Positions 46,678 to 54,677 of a stretch of 64,000 nt of DNA are shown piece by piece. The first letter of the stretch is position 1, and each line of letters opens with the position of its first letter. The notes beneath the pieces are model-generated. The model did not search any database, was not told where the DNA came from, and saw nothing but the letters and a program-made list of their open reading frames with translations. Source of the DNA: Carboxylicivirga longa (lineage in GTDB: Bacteria; Bacteroidota; Bacteroidia; Bacteroidales; Marinilabiliaceae); contig NZ_JBNGOZ010000015.1 of the NCBI RefSeq assembly GCF_050589825.1, positions 54,887 to 118,886 of the forward strand, written 5' to 3'. A program made the translations under genes and the position numbers.

Positions 46678-48604
46678 TTGCTTCTGCTCGTTTACGTTTT
46701 TCTTCTTTCAAGTAAATGATACATTCAGCCATACGCTTTTCTAAGGGGTCATTAGACTTTAGATTTGGCTCACGATTGTACATTTTAATAAACTCCTGAA
46801 TTTTTGGCCAGAGAATTTTTGCTTCCTCGAAGTCCATTTTTATACGAGTTGATTCAATATGGTCTTGAATAACTTTAAGCACTTTAGTAGTTACTGATTT
46901 TGAAAGAATTTCAAAAGCTTTTTGGAATGGATTAACCCTGTCAATGAGGTCAATGTGAATGTCGTCAATATCAACAAATGAACCAGCCATTCGTATAAAT
47001 CGTTTATCGCCTGTCTCTTTTATTTCTCCGTTTTTAATAACAGAATCAACCACCACATGCTGACGAACTTCTTCCACTTCATCATCAGATAAATCAGGAT
47101 ATTTAACTTTGATAATCTTTGGAATCAACACTTTATTGATGACTTCGGGGTCAACATTGCCCGGCATTGCTTTGAGCATGGTGTCATCTTGTAATACCGT
47201 TGCTTTAAGGTCGTTTAAGTCTGATTCTAAAATATCTTTTACACGTTTTGAACTTGGTTCTTTTAAGCCCCGGATTTTTATTTCGCCCGGTTTAGCCTTA
47301 TCGTATTCATCAACCTTTGTTTTAAACTTCCAATTTGGAGCTAATACCTGTTCCATTAACAAGGATGCAGTAATGGCTTTTAGCATATTATTAACCGAAA
47401 GCTTAACCAAATCATCAGCTGCATCAGGTTGAGCAATCAGATTGGTAAATTGAGCATGGGTTTTATTGTTGCTGTCACGAGTTGCTCTACCAATAATTTG
47501 AATAATCTCGGTAAGCGAACCTCTATAACCAACCGTTAAAGCATGTTCGCAATAGGGCCAGTCAAAACCTTCTTTTGCCATTCCAAGAGCAATGATTAAA
47601 TCCATATCGTCAATGGATTTAATGTTTCGTAGGTAATCGACAATTTTATCTCGTTCTCTGAAGTTATCCTCTACTAAATCGGCAACTTTAAGCATTTTGC
47701 CATCAGAATGTCGTTTTATGTGTATTACACCTGTTTCTTTATCCTGCTTTACAACTTCACCAATGGCATCTAAAATAAAATCAACCTCGTTGTGTTTATC
47801 TTTGGTCGATTCTCCCGAATTAACATTGGGAATATGAAGTATGGTTTTTTGGTCGGTATTTAAAATCTCCATAATGGCTTCGGTGTATCTACCTTGATAA
47901 AAGTGGTAGCCAATACCCAACGATTTTAAATATTCGTAGCCGTTTAACTGCTCGTAATAGTTATAGGTTACTTTTGTGAACTTTTCTTCATCCTCCGGGC
48001 GTAAAACGGGAATGCTATCACCACGAAAATAAGAACCTGTCATGGCAACGATATGAGCAGAAGATTTGCTCATTATTTCACGCAATAAATCACCTAACCT
48101 ATTTTCTGCATCTGCCGAAACATGGTGAAATTCGTCAATGGCAATTAAGGTATTATTAAAGGCTGTTTCGTTCAGTTCCTCGCAAGCAAATCGAAAAGTG
48201 GCATGTGTGCAAATTAAAATCTGCTCACCGTTTTCCATAAACTTTTGAAAAGCTTGCACTTTGCTTTTACTACCATCACCGCCAGGGGTACAAAGATTAT
48301 AGGAGTCATTAGGTTTCCAATCTGCAAAAAAACCGAACTTTTTCAATTCAGTAGTTGCAAAGGAGCTACCGATGGAACGTTCAGGAACGGCAACAATTAC
48401 TTTTTTAATGCCTTGATTTACTAATTTATCTAAACCCAAAAACATTAATGCTCTCGACTTACCAGAAGCAGGGGGAGACTTAATTAATAGGTATTGTGCA
48501 TCACGATACTCAAAAGCACGTTCCTGCATTTCACGCATACCATATTGATTGGTACTTTTACTTTTTCCTGTTTGTTGGTATTGTACGTTTACTATATCTG
48601 GCAT
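46670..48604 (-). CDS. DEAD/DEAH-type SF2 helicase
   Basis: The start is placed at 48604 (MPDIVNVQYQQ), just after the methylase stop; the frame is open upstream but overlaps that gene. The 644-residue protein has Walker A SPPASGKS (43-50), motif II DEFH (157-160), motif III AMTGSYF and motif VI QIIGRATR. The fold matches the translocating helicase subunit of type I and type III-like restriction enzymes. It would move along unmodified DNA and supply the GIY-YIG nuclease with its substrate. Confidence 0.87.
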   Translation of the reverse strand: MPDIVNVQYQQTGKSKSTNQYGMREMQERAFEYRDAQYLLIKSPPASGKSRALMFLGLDKLVNQGIKKVIVAVPERSIGSSFATTELKKFGFFADWKPNDSYNLCTPGGDGSKSKVQAFQKFMENGEQILICTHATFRFACEELNETAFNNTLIAIDEFHHVSADAENRLGDLLREIMSKSSAHIVAMTGSYFRGDSIPVLRPEDEEKFTKVTYNYYEQLNGYEYLKSLGIGYHFYQGRYTEAIMEILNTDQKTILHIPNVNSGESTKDKHNEVDFILDAIGEVVKQDKETGVIHIKRHSDGKMLKVADLVEDNFRERDKIVDYLRNIKSIDDMDLIIALGMAKEGFDWPYCEHALTVGYRGSLTEIIQIIGRATRDSNNKTHAQFTNLIAQPDAADDLVKLSVNNMLKAITASLLMEQVLAPNWKFKTKVDEYDKAKPGEIKIRGLKEPSSKRVKDILESDLNDLKATVLQDDTMLKAMPGNVDPEVINKVLIPKIIKVKYPDLSDDEVEEVRQHVVVDSVIKNGEIKETGDKRFIRMAGSFVDIDDIHIDLIDRVNPFQKAFEILSKSVTTKVLKVIQDHIESTRIKMDFEEAKILWPKIQEFIKMYNREPNLKSNDPLEKRMAECIIYLKEEKRKRAEANG

Positions 48605-48605
48605 A

Positions 48606-51284
48606 TTATTTCTTTTTTCGGGTTTTCTTTTCTTTAGCAAACAGAGTTCCTTTTGCTTGTTCCTCTGCAATCATTTTTTCATAAAGCTTGAATAGATACT
48701 CCAAACGTTCTTCATCGCTATTAAAAGGTGTACTGCGGTAACACTTTTCAATTATTATATCGTTTTGACGATGAGCCTCTCGCAAACCTTCAGGCATTTT
48801 ATCAGGGTCGTATAACTCTGCCATCGTTTTATCGGAGTGTTTTTCACGTTCCTCTAAAATTCGGAATACGGATTGTGTGATTTCGTTTTTGCGTTGGGTT
48901 GAAATTGAAGGAAATGGAAAAGTGTTGTAGCTTAATGTTTTTGAGTATTGGTAATCCATTCTCATTCTTGAGCTTGTTGTTTTTAACCAAGTCATGTGCA
49001 TTGCAGAAGTGAGAATGCCAAACATATACGGTTCAGCATTATATACAACTTGTCCCTTATTACTAATAATAGTGTCAGAATTAATAAATCCCACTGGTAT
49101 ATATTTTCTTCTATGAGAGGAGATTACAGGGAAAATAATGGCTTGGGTTTCTTTATGTTTTATTTCATCAAAACTATAAGGGATTTGTGCTTTTTTTCTT
49201 GTTGCTTCCTTTTTACTTGCAGCCCTAAATTCGGCACAATTTTTTAATCTCTCTTCGATTTCTGGTATGCCATTAGAAATTTTTACTGACTCTTTGTTCA
49301 TCCATAAGCACCACCTTTCTTTATTATTTATGAAATCATCTGCACCCATAAATTTTTTTAACAAGGTCTGCACTTCTGGATACTTTTCTCGTAATACTAA
49401 TGCTTCCTCTTTACTGAGAATTAGATTACCATTATCAGTAGGTTGACTTCCTCTAATCATTTCTGGAAGTTTAGATAGAGACTCATTTCTTGGAAAAACA
49501 CAAATATTTTCACCTTGAATTAGATATGGGCTTATTTGTGGGACTTCTTTAATTCTATTTTCATAAAACAAGCTCTTTTTTGAAGAAATCCTATTACAAT
49601 TAACACCTACTATAATAACAGTAACTCCAGCCTTATCTTTTGCATTATTTTTCCAATGAAAAGAAGGATAGGCATAAAAGATTTCTTGCTCGTAATTAAC
49701 AATATATGGCCACAGGATAGATACTTGTTCTCCTTGACAAATTGAGTTAGTTGAAACGAAAGCATATTTTATCCTGCTTGACCGAATAAAATCTGTAGCT
49801 TTTTTAAACCAACAAGCTATATAATCAAGTTTCTTATAATTGCCCCATCCATTAAAAACAAAATCCATATCTAGCTTTTGTTCTACTGATTGCTCCTTAG
49901 ACCCCAAATATGGAGGATTTCCCAAGATGTAAATCTCATCATCTTTCTTCTTAGGGCAAACATCTTCCCAATTAAGGCGTGTAGCATTTCCCTGAACAAT
50001 ATGCCCGGCTTCACTCAATGGCAAGGTAGGATTAGCACGTCCAAATTCTTTGTAAAATTCAACATTCATTTGGTGTTCAGCCAACCATAAAGCAAGTTTG
50101 GCTATTTCTCCTGCAAAATCATCAATTTCAATTCCATAAAACTGCGAAAGCTGAATGCCGGAAAGAGCCATCATACCACCAGCTTTAAAAATCTTCATTT
50201 CAAGCAAGCGGAGTTCCTTGTATGCTATAATTAAAAAGTTTCCACTACCACAAGCAGGGTCGAATATTTTCAGTTTGTGAATACGGTTGAGTAATGCTTT
50301 TAACTTTTTTTGGTCTGTTCCTGCTTTTTCAAGTTCCTCGTATAATTCATTTAAAAACAAAGGCTCAATTACCTTCATAATATTGGGAACAGAAGTATAG
50401 TGCTGTCCTAAGTTGCCACGCTGGTCAACAGAAATAACAGCTTGAAACATCGAACCAAAAATATCTGGATTGATTGCTGACCAATCCTGGTCGCCACTAT
50501 TCAATAAGGCTGCTCTTGAGCTTCTTGAAAATACTGGAGTAAGAACAGTATCTTTAAACAATCCACCATTTACATAGGGGAAGGCATTTAGATATTCAGG
50601 TAAGTTTTCTCGTTGCTTTCCCGGTGTATTTAGAACTACAAAAAGATTATCGAGATAAGTGTTTAAATCGCTACCATCGGCTTGTGTATGTGAATCAATA
50701 GCATTTGTAAACTGGCAATCCTCAAAAATATGTGTATCCTCCGCAAAGTAACAGAATAATAAACGAGACAGGAATACATTTAAACCATGAATAAATTCAG
50801 GAGAATCATCAGGATTATCCTTTTTAATGACATCGAAAAGCTTTGCCATTTTCTCGGCAGCCTTAACATCGGCTGGATTTTCATTGGCATGTTGAGCTTT
50901 TTCCATTCCTGACCAAGGCAAAAAGAAATCGTAATGCTTCGCTAAGTCCGTTATTTGGCAATCTAGTTTGTCTTGTGTTTTGGTATCTATTGCCAAAAGT
51001 GTTTTATAATCGGTAACAACAACAAATCGCTCGTTGTGTGTAATATTTTTGGCTAGTTCAGAAACTGTAATATGTAAGTCGGACTTGTCTTCTTCTCTAA
51101 AAAATAACTTCTTTTTCCAGGATATTTCGCCCTCTGTTTTTGACATATTCAGGTTGCCTTTTTGCAACCTTGTGATTGATGCCTTCGGTAAACCGTAAGC
51201 CAAAAGCAAGTCGAAAATAAAGGTTTCTTTATTAATGGTTGCTACCAGCTTTTGTAGGTTTATTTCTATTTGTGCAATGTTCAT
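48606..51284 (-). CDS. MmeI-like N6-adenine DNA methyltransferase
   Basis: An 892-residue protein. After an N-terminal domain (1-130) comes a helical spacer (LSRLLFCYFAEDT) as in MmeI-type enzymes. Motif I is FDPACGSGNF (341-350) and motif IV NPPY (456-459). The ~430 residues after that would hold the target recognition and C-terminal domains. In type IIL enzymes of this shape one chain both cuts and methylates. Here I see no convincing nuclease motif at the N-terminus, and separate helicase and nuclease genes follow, so cutting may be delegated. Its start overlaps the regulator's stop by 4 bp. Confidence 0.87.
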   Translation of the reverse strand: MNIAQIEINLQKLVATINKETFIFDLLLAYGLPKASITRLQKGNLNMSKTEGEISWKKKLFFREEDKSDLHITVSELAKNITHNERFVVVTDYKTLLAIDTKTQDKLDCQITDLAKHYDFFLPWSGMEKAQHANENPADVKAAEKMAKLFDVIKKDNPDDSPEFIHGLNVFLSRLLFCYFAEDTHIFEDCQFTNAIDSHTQADGSDLNTYLDNLFVVLNTPGKQRENLPEYLNAFPYVNGGLFKDTVLTPVFSRSSRAALLNSGDQDWSAINPDIFGSMFQAVISVDQRGNLGQHYTSVPNIMKVIEPLFLNELYEELEKAGTDQKKLKALLNRIHKLKIFDPACGSGNFLIIAYKELRLLEMKIFKAGGMMALSGIQLSQFYGIEIDDFAGEIAKLALWLAEHQMNVEFYKEFGRANPTLPLSEAGHIVQGNATRLNWEDVCPKKKDDEIYILGNPPYLGSKEQSVEQKLDMDFVFNGWGNYKKLDYIACWFKKATDFIRSSRIKYAFVSTNSICQGEQVSILWPYIVNYEQEIFYAYPSFHWKNNAKDKAGVTVIIVGVNCNRISSKKSLFYENRIKEVPQISPYLIQGENICVFPRNESLSKLPEMIRGSQPTDNGNLILSKEEALVLREKYPEVQTLLKKFMGADDFINNKERWCLWMNKESVKISNGIPEIEERLKNCAEFRAASKKEATRKKAQIPYSFDEIKHKETQAIIFPVISSHRRKYIPVGFINSDTIISNKGQVVYNAEPYMFGILTSAMHMTWLKTTSSRMRMDYQYSKTLSYNTFPFPSISTQRKNEITQSVFRILEEREKHSDKTMAELYDPDKMPEGLREAHRQNDIIIEKCYRSTPFNSDEERLEYLFKLYEKMIAEEQAKGTLFAKEKKTRKKK

Positions 51285-51571
51285 CTATTTCCTTTAATAT
51301 CATGTTCTACAAATTTTAAAGCTTCAAGTGCTAGAGGTTCATTTCGCACTAAATCTTTAATCTTATCAGCTAACCATAAAATCACCAATTCTTTTTCTTG
51401 AACATTTAAAATCGAGGATAATTGAGTTATATGTTCACGTTGCGCTCTCCGTTCGCCTCTTTCAAGCTTACTCATTAAAGCAGTATCAACCTCTAAATCG
51501 GCTGCAATCTGCCTTAACAATAATCCTTTTTCCTCTCTCAATTCTCTTAATCTTTTGCCAAGTATATTCAT
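51281..51571 (-). CDS. XRE-family HTH regulator (controller type)
   Basis: A 96-residue protein with a helix-turn-helix at 3-58 (LRELREEKGLLLRQIAADLE, then MSKLERGER). It is the first gene of the defence operon, directly before the methylase. Small XRE proteins in this position act as restriction controllers that delay or tune expression. Repeats upstream of its start (51584-51648) could be its operator. The C-terminal 35 residues are helical and may dimerise. Confidence 0.88.
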   Translation of the reverse strand: MNILGKRLRELREEKGLLLRQIAADLEVDTALMSKLERGERRAQREHITQLSSILNVQEKELVILWLADKIKDLVRNEPLALEALKFVEHDIKGNR

Positions 51572-51583
51572 TGCTGTATTTTT

Positions 51584-51648
51584 GACTTGTCACATTTTGT
51601 CAAATATATAAAAAAACTTCAACAAACCAGTTGAACCTCAGTTGAAAT
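51584..51648 (-). promoter_or_regulatory. Putative operator/promoter of the defence operon
   Basis: On the minus strand, TTTGACAAAATGTGACAAG holds two TGACA words 9 bp apart (51584-51604). Further upstream TTTCAACTGAGGTTCAACTGG has two TTCAACTG words 11 bp apart (about 51629-51648). Paired repeats just before a controller-type HTH gene are consistent with autoregulation. Confidence 0.45.
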
Positions 51649-51689
51649 TTTATATAAAAGCTAAAGCTTTTTAATTGGTAATTATATTT

Positions 51690-52043
51690 TTATTGAAGAC
51701 TATCTAATAAATTCACAATATTCGCAAACAGACCTTTCTTTAGTGGTGAATCTGTTGTTTGTATTTTCTGTCGAAGGTAATTTTGAGGCACTTGTTTTTT
51801 AATCAGAATTTTGGCTACATTACCCAATTCGTTTATCAATTCATTCTCTGCTGATGTACCTTTATGTGAAGGGGTAACGACCTTGTGTTTTTGCGACAAG
51901 CTTAAAAGCAGTTCCTTGTATTCATTTTGCATCTCCTGAAATCCAACGGCAGTTCCACCCTTGTCGGGGTGTAGTTGCTTTGCTAATTTTCGGTAATGTA
52001 GTTTGGCTTGTTCAATATCGGTTATGCCTAAGAAATACTTCAT
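51690..52043 (-). CDS. J-domain protein
   Basis: A 117-residue protein whose N-terminal ~60 residues form a DnaJ J domain: ITDIEQAKLHYRKLAKQL, then HPD (25-27) and KGG, and a helix with EMQNEYKELL. The HPD loop recruits and stimulates DnaK-type Hsp70. There is no zinc or client-binding domain of true DnaJ. It overlaps the upstream DUF4248-like gene by 4 bp. Many mobile elements carry such short J proteins, perhaps to direct host Hsp70 to replication or assembly. Confidence 0.85.
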   Translation of the reverse strand: MKYFLGITDIEQAKLHYRKLAKQLHPDKGGTAVGFQEMQNEYKELLLSLSQKHKVVTPSHKGTSAENELINELGNVAKILIKKQVPQNYLRQKIQTTDSPLKKGLFANIVNLLDSLQ

Positions 52044-52273
52044 AGCTGTTCAAATTCTTCAAGTGTTATACAAAAATGCTCCAGGATTAGAAGGAGCTGT
52101 TGTTTGTTGTAGTAATGGCGTTTGGTACGTCCTGTATTTGCTATCCGTACCTTTAATTCAGGACACAAATCAATATCTCTTCTTAGTTGTTGCATAGCTG
52201 CATCAATGGACACACTATCGGGGTAAAGCTTTTTTACCAAATCCTGCTTTAATATGGTTCTGCGTACTATCAT
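52040..52273 (-). CDS. DUF4248-like small protein
   Basis: The ATG at 52273 (MIVRRTILKQDLVKKLYPDS) is preferred to one at 52327, since the family begins about there. The 77-residue product follows the pattern of DUF4248 proteins of Bacteroidota mobile elements: a short strand, QDLVKKLYPDSVSIDAAMQQL, then a Tyr-containing segment and QLLLILEHF. Function unknown. A DNA-binding role has been guessed for the family. Confidence 0.65.
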   Translation of the reverse strand: MIVRRTILKQDLVKKLYPDSVSIDAAMQQLRRDIDLCPELKVRIANTGRTKRHYYNKQQLLLILEHFCITLEEFEQL

Positions 52274-52781
52274 AGTGTTGGATTTGGGTAAAAAAATGAG
52301 CGATGACGCACCTGAATTATTGAGCAAAGCAGCCTTGTTGAGTATATTTCAATTGCTATTGAAGGCTTTTGAATACTTTTTAGCTTATACAGACTGCTTT
52401 TGAGGACTTTAAGACAATATTTTAAAGACTTTTTTGAATATTGATTTTTGGGAAGGGTATATTTTGAATCCTTTTGAATAGATTGAAAAAAATAATGGAA
52501 ATAAAGGGGAATAGGGAGGAATTTCAAGACTGCTTTTCCAAAACGGCAGAAAAAATAAGCCTGTTTTAAATTACAATTGGGATTTTTTATACTATGCCGG
52601 GATGTTATCGAAATAATTCGGGCAATAAAATGAAGCAAATAAAAGCATCTGTTAAAACACAAAAGGTATATAAACACGAAAAGCCCCGATAAGAGGCTCA
52701 TTTTTAAAGTGGTAAAATGATAATTGGGCATAAATTCAAGTATTATACCCTTAACAATTAGCTACATAAAGATAGAGAAAA
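52274..52781. other. Gene-poor stretch
   Basis: About 500 bp. A minus-strand open frame (52270-52731) exists, but its product is rich in Phe, Cys, Lys and Ser with no domain, and it overlaps the DUF4248-like gene, so I do not accept it. The DNA is rich in homopolymer runs and probably holds the promoter of the DUF4248/J-domain pair. Confidence 0.45.
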
Positions 52782-53090
52782 TTATCGAGTTTTTGGGTCC
52801 AGGGAGCTTGTTTCCAACATTTTCACAATCATAGATTGAATGATAGCATCTTCCTCAGCATCATTACCCTCGGTTTTTAGTTTGGCAATTAAATTAATCA
52901 GTTTCATTATATCCAAATCATATTCAGATAGAAGGTCAACCAACTTTTTCAATACTTCTTTGCTGTTAATCAGGAAGTCCTTACTGGAAGAGAAGACGAT
53001 TTTATCTGTTTCATCTTTTATGATTTCATTATCTAATAACTCAAGCGATTCGTTTACCTCGTTTTGCAACCAAACATATAAATCTTTCAT
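52782..53090 (-). CDS. Small acidic helical protein
   Basis: A 102-residue protein, acidic and helical throughout (MKDLYVWLQNEVNESLELL, EVLKKLVDLLSEYDLDIMKL), with no membrane segment and no recognised family. It stands alone on the minus strand between gene-poor stretches. Codon use and amino-acid balance are normal for this element. Confidence 0.6.
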   Translation of the reverse strand: MKDLYVWLQNEVNESLELLDNEIIKDETDKIVFSSSKDFLINSKEVLKKLVDLLSEYDLDIMKLINLIAKLKTEGNDAEEDAIIQSMIVKMLETSSLDPKTR

Positions 53091-53132
53091 TCTTTATGGT
53101 ATAAAAAAGGAGCGTGGCACTGAAACCACCAA

Positions 53133-53230
53133 CAATCGAGGTATCGCCAAACACCCACGCAGTAAAGTAGTACAGACCACGCCCGTACCTACTCTCTTTA
53201 CTGCAATTCAAATTTGGCGATTTTCGATTG
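53133..53230. other. Long imperfect hairpin, candidate structured RNA
   Basis: Outer arms CAATCGAGGTATCGCCAAA (53133-53151) and TTTGGCGATTTTCGATTG (53213-53230) pair. Inner arms GCAGTAAAGTAGTAC (53159-53173) and GTACCTACTCTCTTTACTGC (53185-53204) pair with small bulges. The whole is a ~98 bp rod in a 326 bp gap without genes, upstream of the 102-residue gene. It could be a small RNA, a single-strand origin or a regulatory leader. Confidence 0.55.
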
Positions 53231-53363
53231 TTAAGAGATTAAGTCTTAATATTTTAAGATTATATGTTCGCTTCCTTTATTCTTATTTCAAATTATAAGT
53301 TTTACTGTTATTATTTATACAAAAGTAATATTCAAAAGGCAATAAATGATAAAATAAGGCAAT

Positions 53364-53393
53364 AAAAAACCCGATACCAAAACTGATACCGGG
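53364..53393 (-). terminator. Intrinsic terminator after the Rpn-like gene
   Basis: On the minus strand CCCGGTATC-AGTTTT-GGTATCGGG forms a 9 bp stem with two wobble pairs, followed by TTTTTT. It lies 24 bp after the stop of the gene at 53417. Confidence 0.8.
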
Positions 53394-53416
53394 CTATATT
53401 TTAGATTATTTACTCT

Positions 53417-54307
53417 TTAATGAGAGTTATTTGTCCGAATCTTTTGAATATCCTCAATAGTAATATCTGTTATTTCAGATATTTCTTTATCGGAATAACC
53501 TTTTGCAATCATTTTTACAACAACCTCTTTCTTACCTAAGTATTTTAGTTCGTTGGCTGCCTCTGCAAAAGCATCTTTAACTTGTGGTGAAATTGTTTCC
53601 ATAATCGCATCAATTTTATCAGGTTCTAAACCAGAAACTTTATACAAATATAATGCTATTTTTTGGAAAATAGTTTCGTCAATTTCCTTTAGCTGACTGA
53701 ACATTTCTCGTGCCAAATCAGGGTTATTCTTGATAAAGCCAATAAGATTATCGCTCCGCTTCATAAACCATACGGCTACTTTTACACTTGGTCGTTTAAA
53801 GTGGCGGATAATGGCATGGTCTTCAATATCCTTAGTATCGAACAGGGCATAATCAAATAAAGGAACAAAGCGTTTAAGTTCCTCCGGAACCTGAACAAAT
53901 CCCGAATCCGTCCATTTCGGTTTTCCATGATAGAATACCATCGTAATAACAGGAGTAAGTGGCTGTTTGTTGGCAGCCTGATTTTCCCATACGTTCAGGA
54001 TATATCTAAGCAATTGCAAGTGTATATTTTTGTCGGGATAGCTTTTGTGTTCGTACAGTAGCGAAACTTTAATATTGGTGTGTCCATAGAACATATTACA
54101 TGAAACATCTTTAAAATATGGAGCAAGTTCCTGGTCAACGTATTCGGTTGGGTCATAAACAAGTGTCTCTGGTTTTAAACCTTGTAACACTTCTTTCGGA
54201 AGTGTACCTAATAGTAAATCTTCAAGATTCTCTTTTACAGAGAAAAGGCTTTTAAAGAAGTTGTCGTGAATGTTATTGTTTTTCTGTACGTTACTGTTCT
54301 TTTTCAT
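53417..54307 (-). CDS. Rpn-family (YhgA-like) PD-(D/E)XK nuclease
   Basis: The start is taken at 54307 (MKKNSNVQKNNNIHDNFFKS); the upstream open part is AT-rich and overlaps the iteron region. The 296-residue protein matches Rpn/YhgA-like recombination-promoting nucleases: HDNFFKSLFSVKENLEDLL at the start, then TNIKVSLLYEHKSYPDKNI with the metal-binding E-x-K-type strand, and LRYILNVWENQ. The C-terminus has a resolvase-type HTH (GYSDKEISEITDITIEDI). Members cut DNA and promote RecA-independent recombination. It is a separate transcription unit with its own terminator. Confidence 0.85.
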   Translation of the reverse strand: MKKNSNVQKNNNIHDNFFKSLFSVKENLEDLLLGTLPKEVLQGLKPETLVYDPTEYVDQELAPYFKDVSCNMFYGHTNIKVSLLYEHKSYPDKNIHLQLLRYILNVWENQAANKQPLTPVITMVFYHGKPKWTDSGFVQVPEELKRFVPLFDYALFDTKDIEDHAIIRHFKRPSVKVAVWFMKRSDNLIGFIKNNPDLAREMFSQLKEIDETIFQKIALYLYKVSGLEPDKIDAIMETISPQVKDAFAEAANELKYLGKKEVVVKMIAKGYSDKEISEITDITIEDIQKIRTNNSH

Positions 54308-54400
54308 CGCATTAAAAGTGTTAAAATTGAATGTTAATCGTATTTCTGTTCTATTGAAAATTATTTTGTTTTCAGAGGCTATGGTATTTTTCAAAAAGTG

Positions 54401-54620
54401 TCCTCATTCCTCATTTTGCAGTTAATTACTTAATAATCAATCAAGTAATTTGAGGACAATGAGGACGAGTGAGGAAATAGGAAGATTTTTCCTCACGTTT
54501 CCCTCATATTTCCTCTTTTTTCCCTCAGCCGTCCTCACTTATTTTTAGAATATTAAAGTATATAGTATTATATATCAGTATATTATTATAATCTATACTT
54601 AGTAAGTGAGGAAATGAGGA
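54401..54620. repeat. TGAGGA iteron-like cluster around an AT-rich tract
   Basis: Nine exact TGAGGA hexamers occur in 220 bp: forward at 54451, 54460, 54470, 54607 and 54615, and reverse (TCCTCA) at 54401, 54408, 54490 and 54532. Near-matches lie between them. They flank a nearly pure A+T tract (54541-54600). The site adjoins the primase gene. A replication origin is the leading idea; a multi-site promoter for the Rpn-like gene is the alternative. Confidence 0.55.
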
Positions 54621-54677
54621 CGATTTTTGCATTAGTACCATTGGGTAGGGATAAAAAATATATTTCATAATTAATTC

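Noticed and set aside
39198..51571. DISARM, BREX or Zorya system
   Set aside because: The characteristic DrmA/DrmB, PglZ/BrxL or ZorA/B proteins are not seen; only a methylase and helicase are shared in general terms.
52270..52731. Minus-strand open frame of 153 codons
   Set aside because: Its composition is atypical (Phe/Cys/Lys/Ser rich), it has no domain, and it overlaps the start of the DUF4248-like gene.
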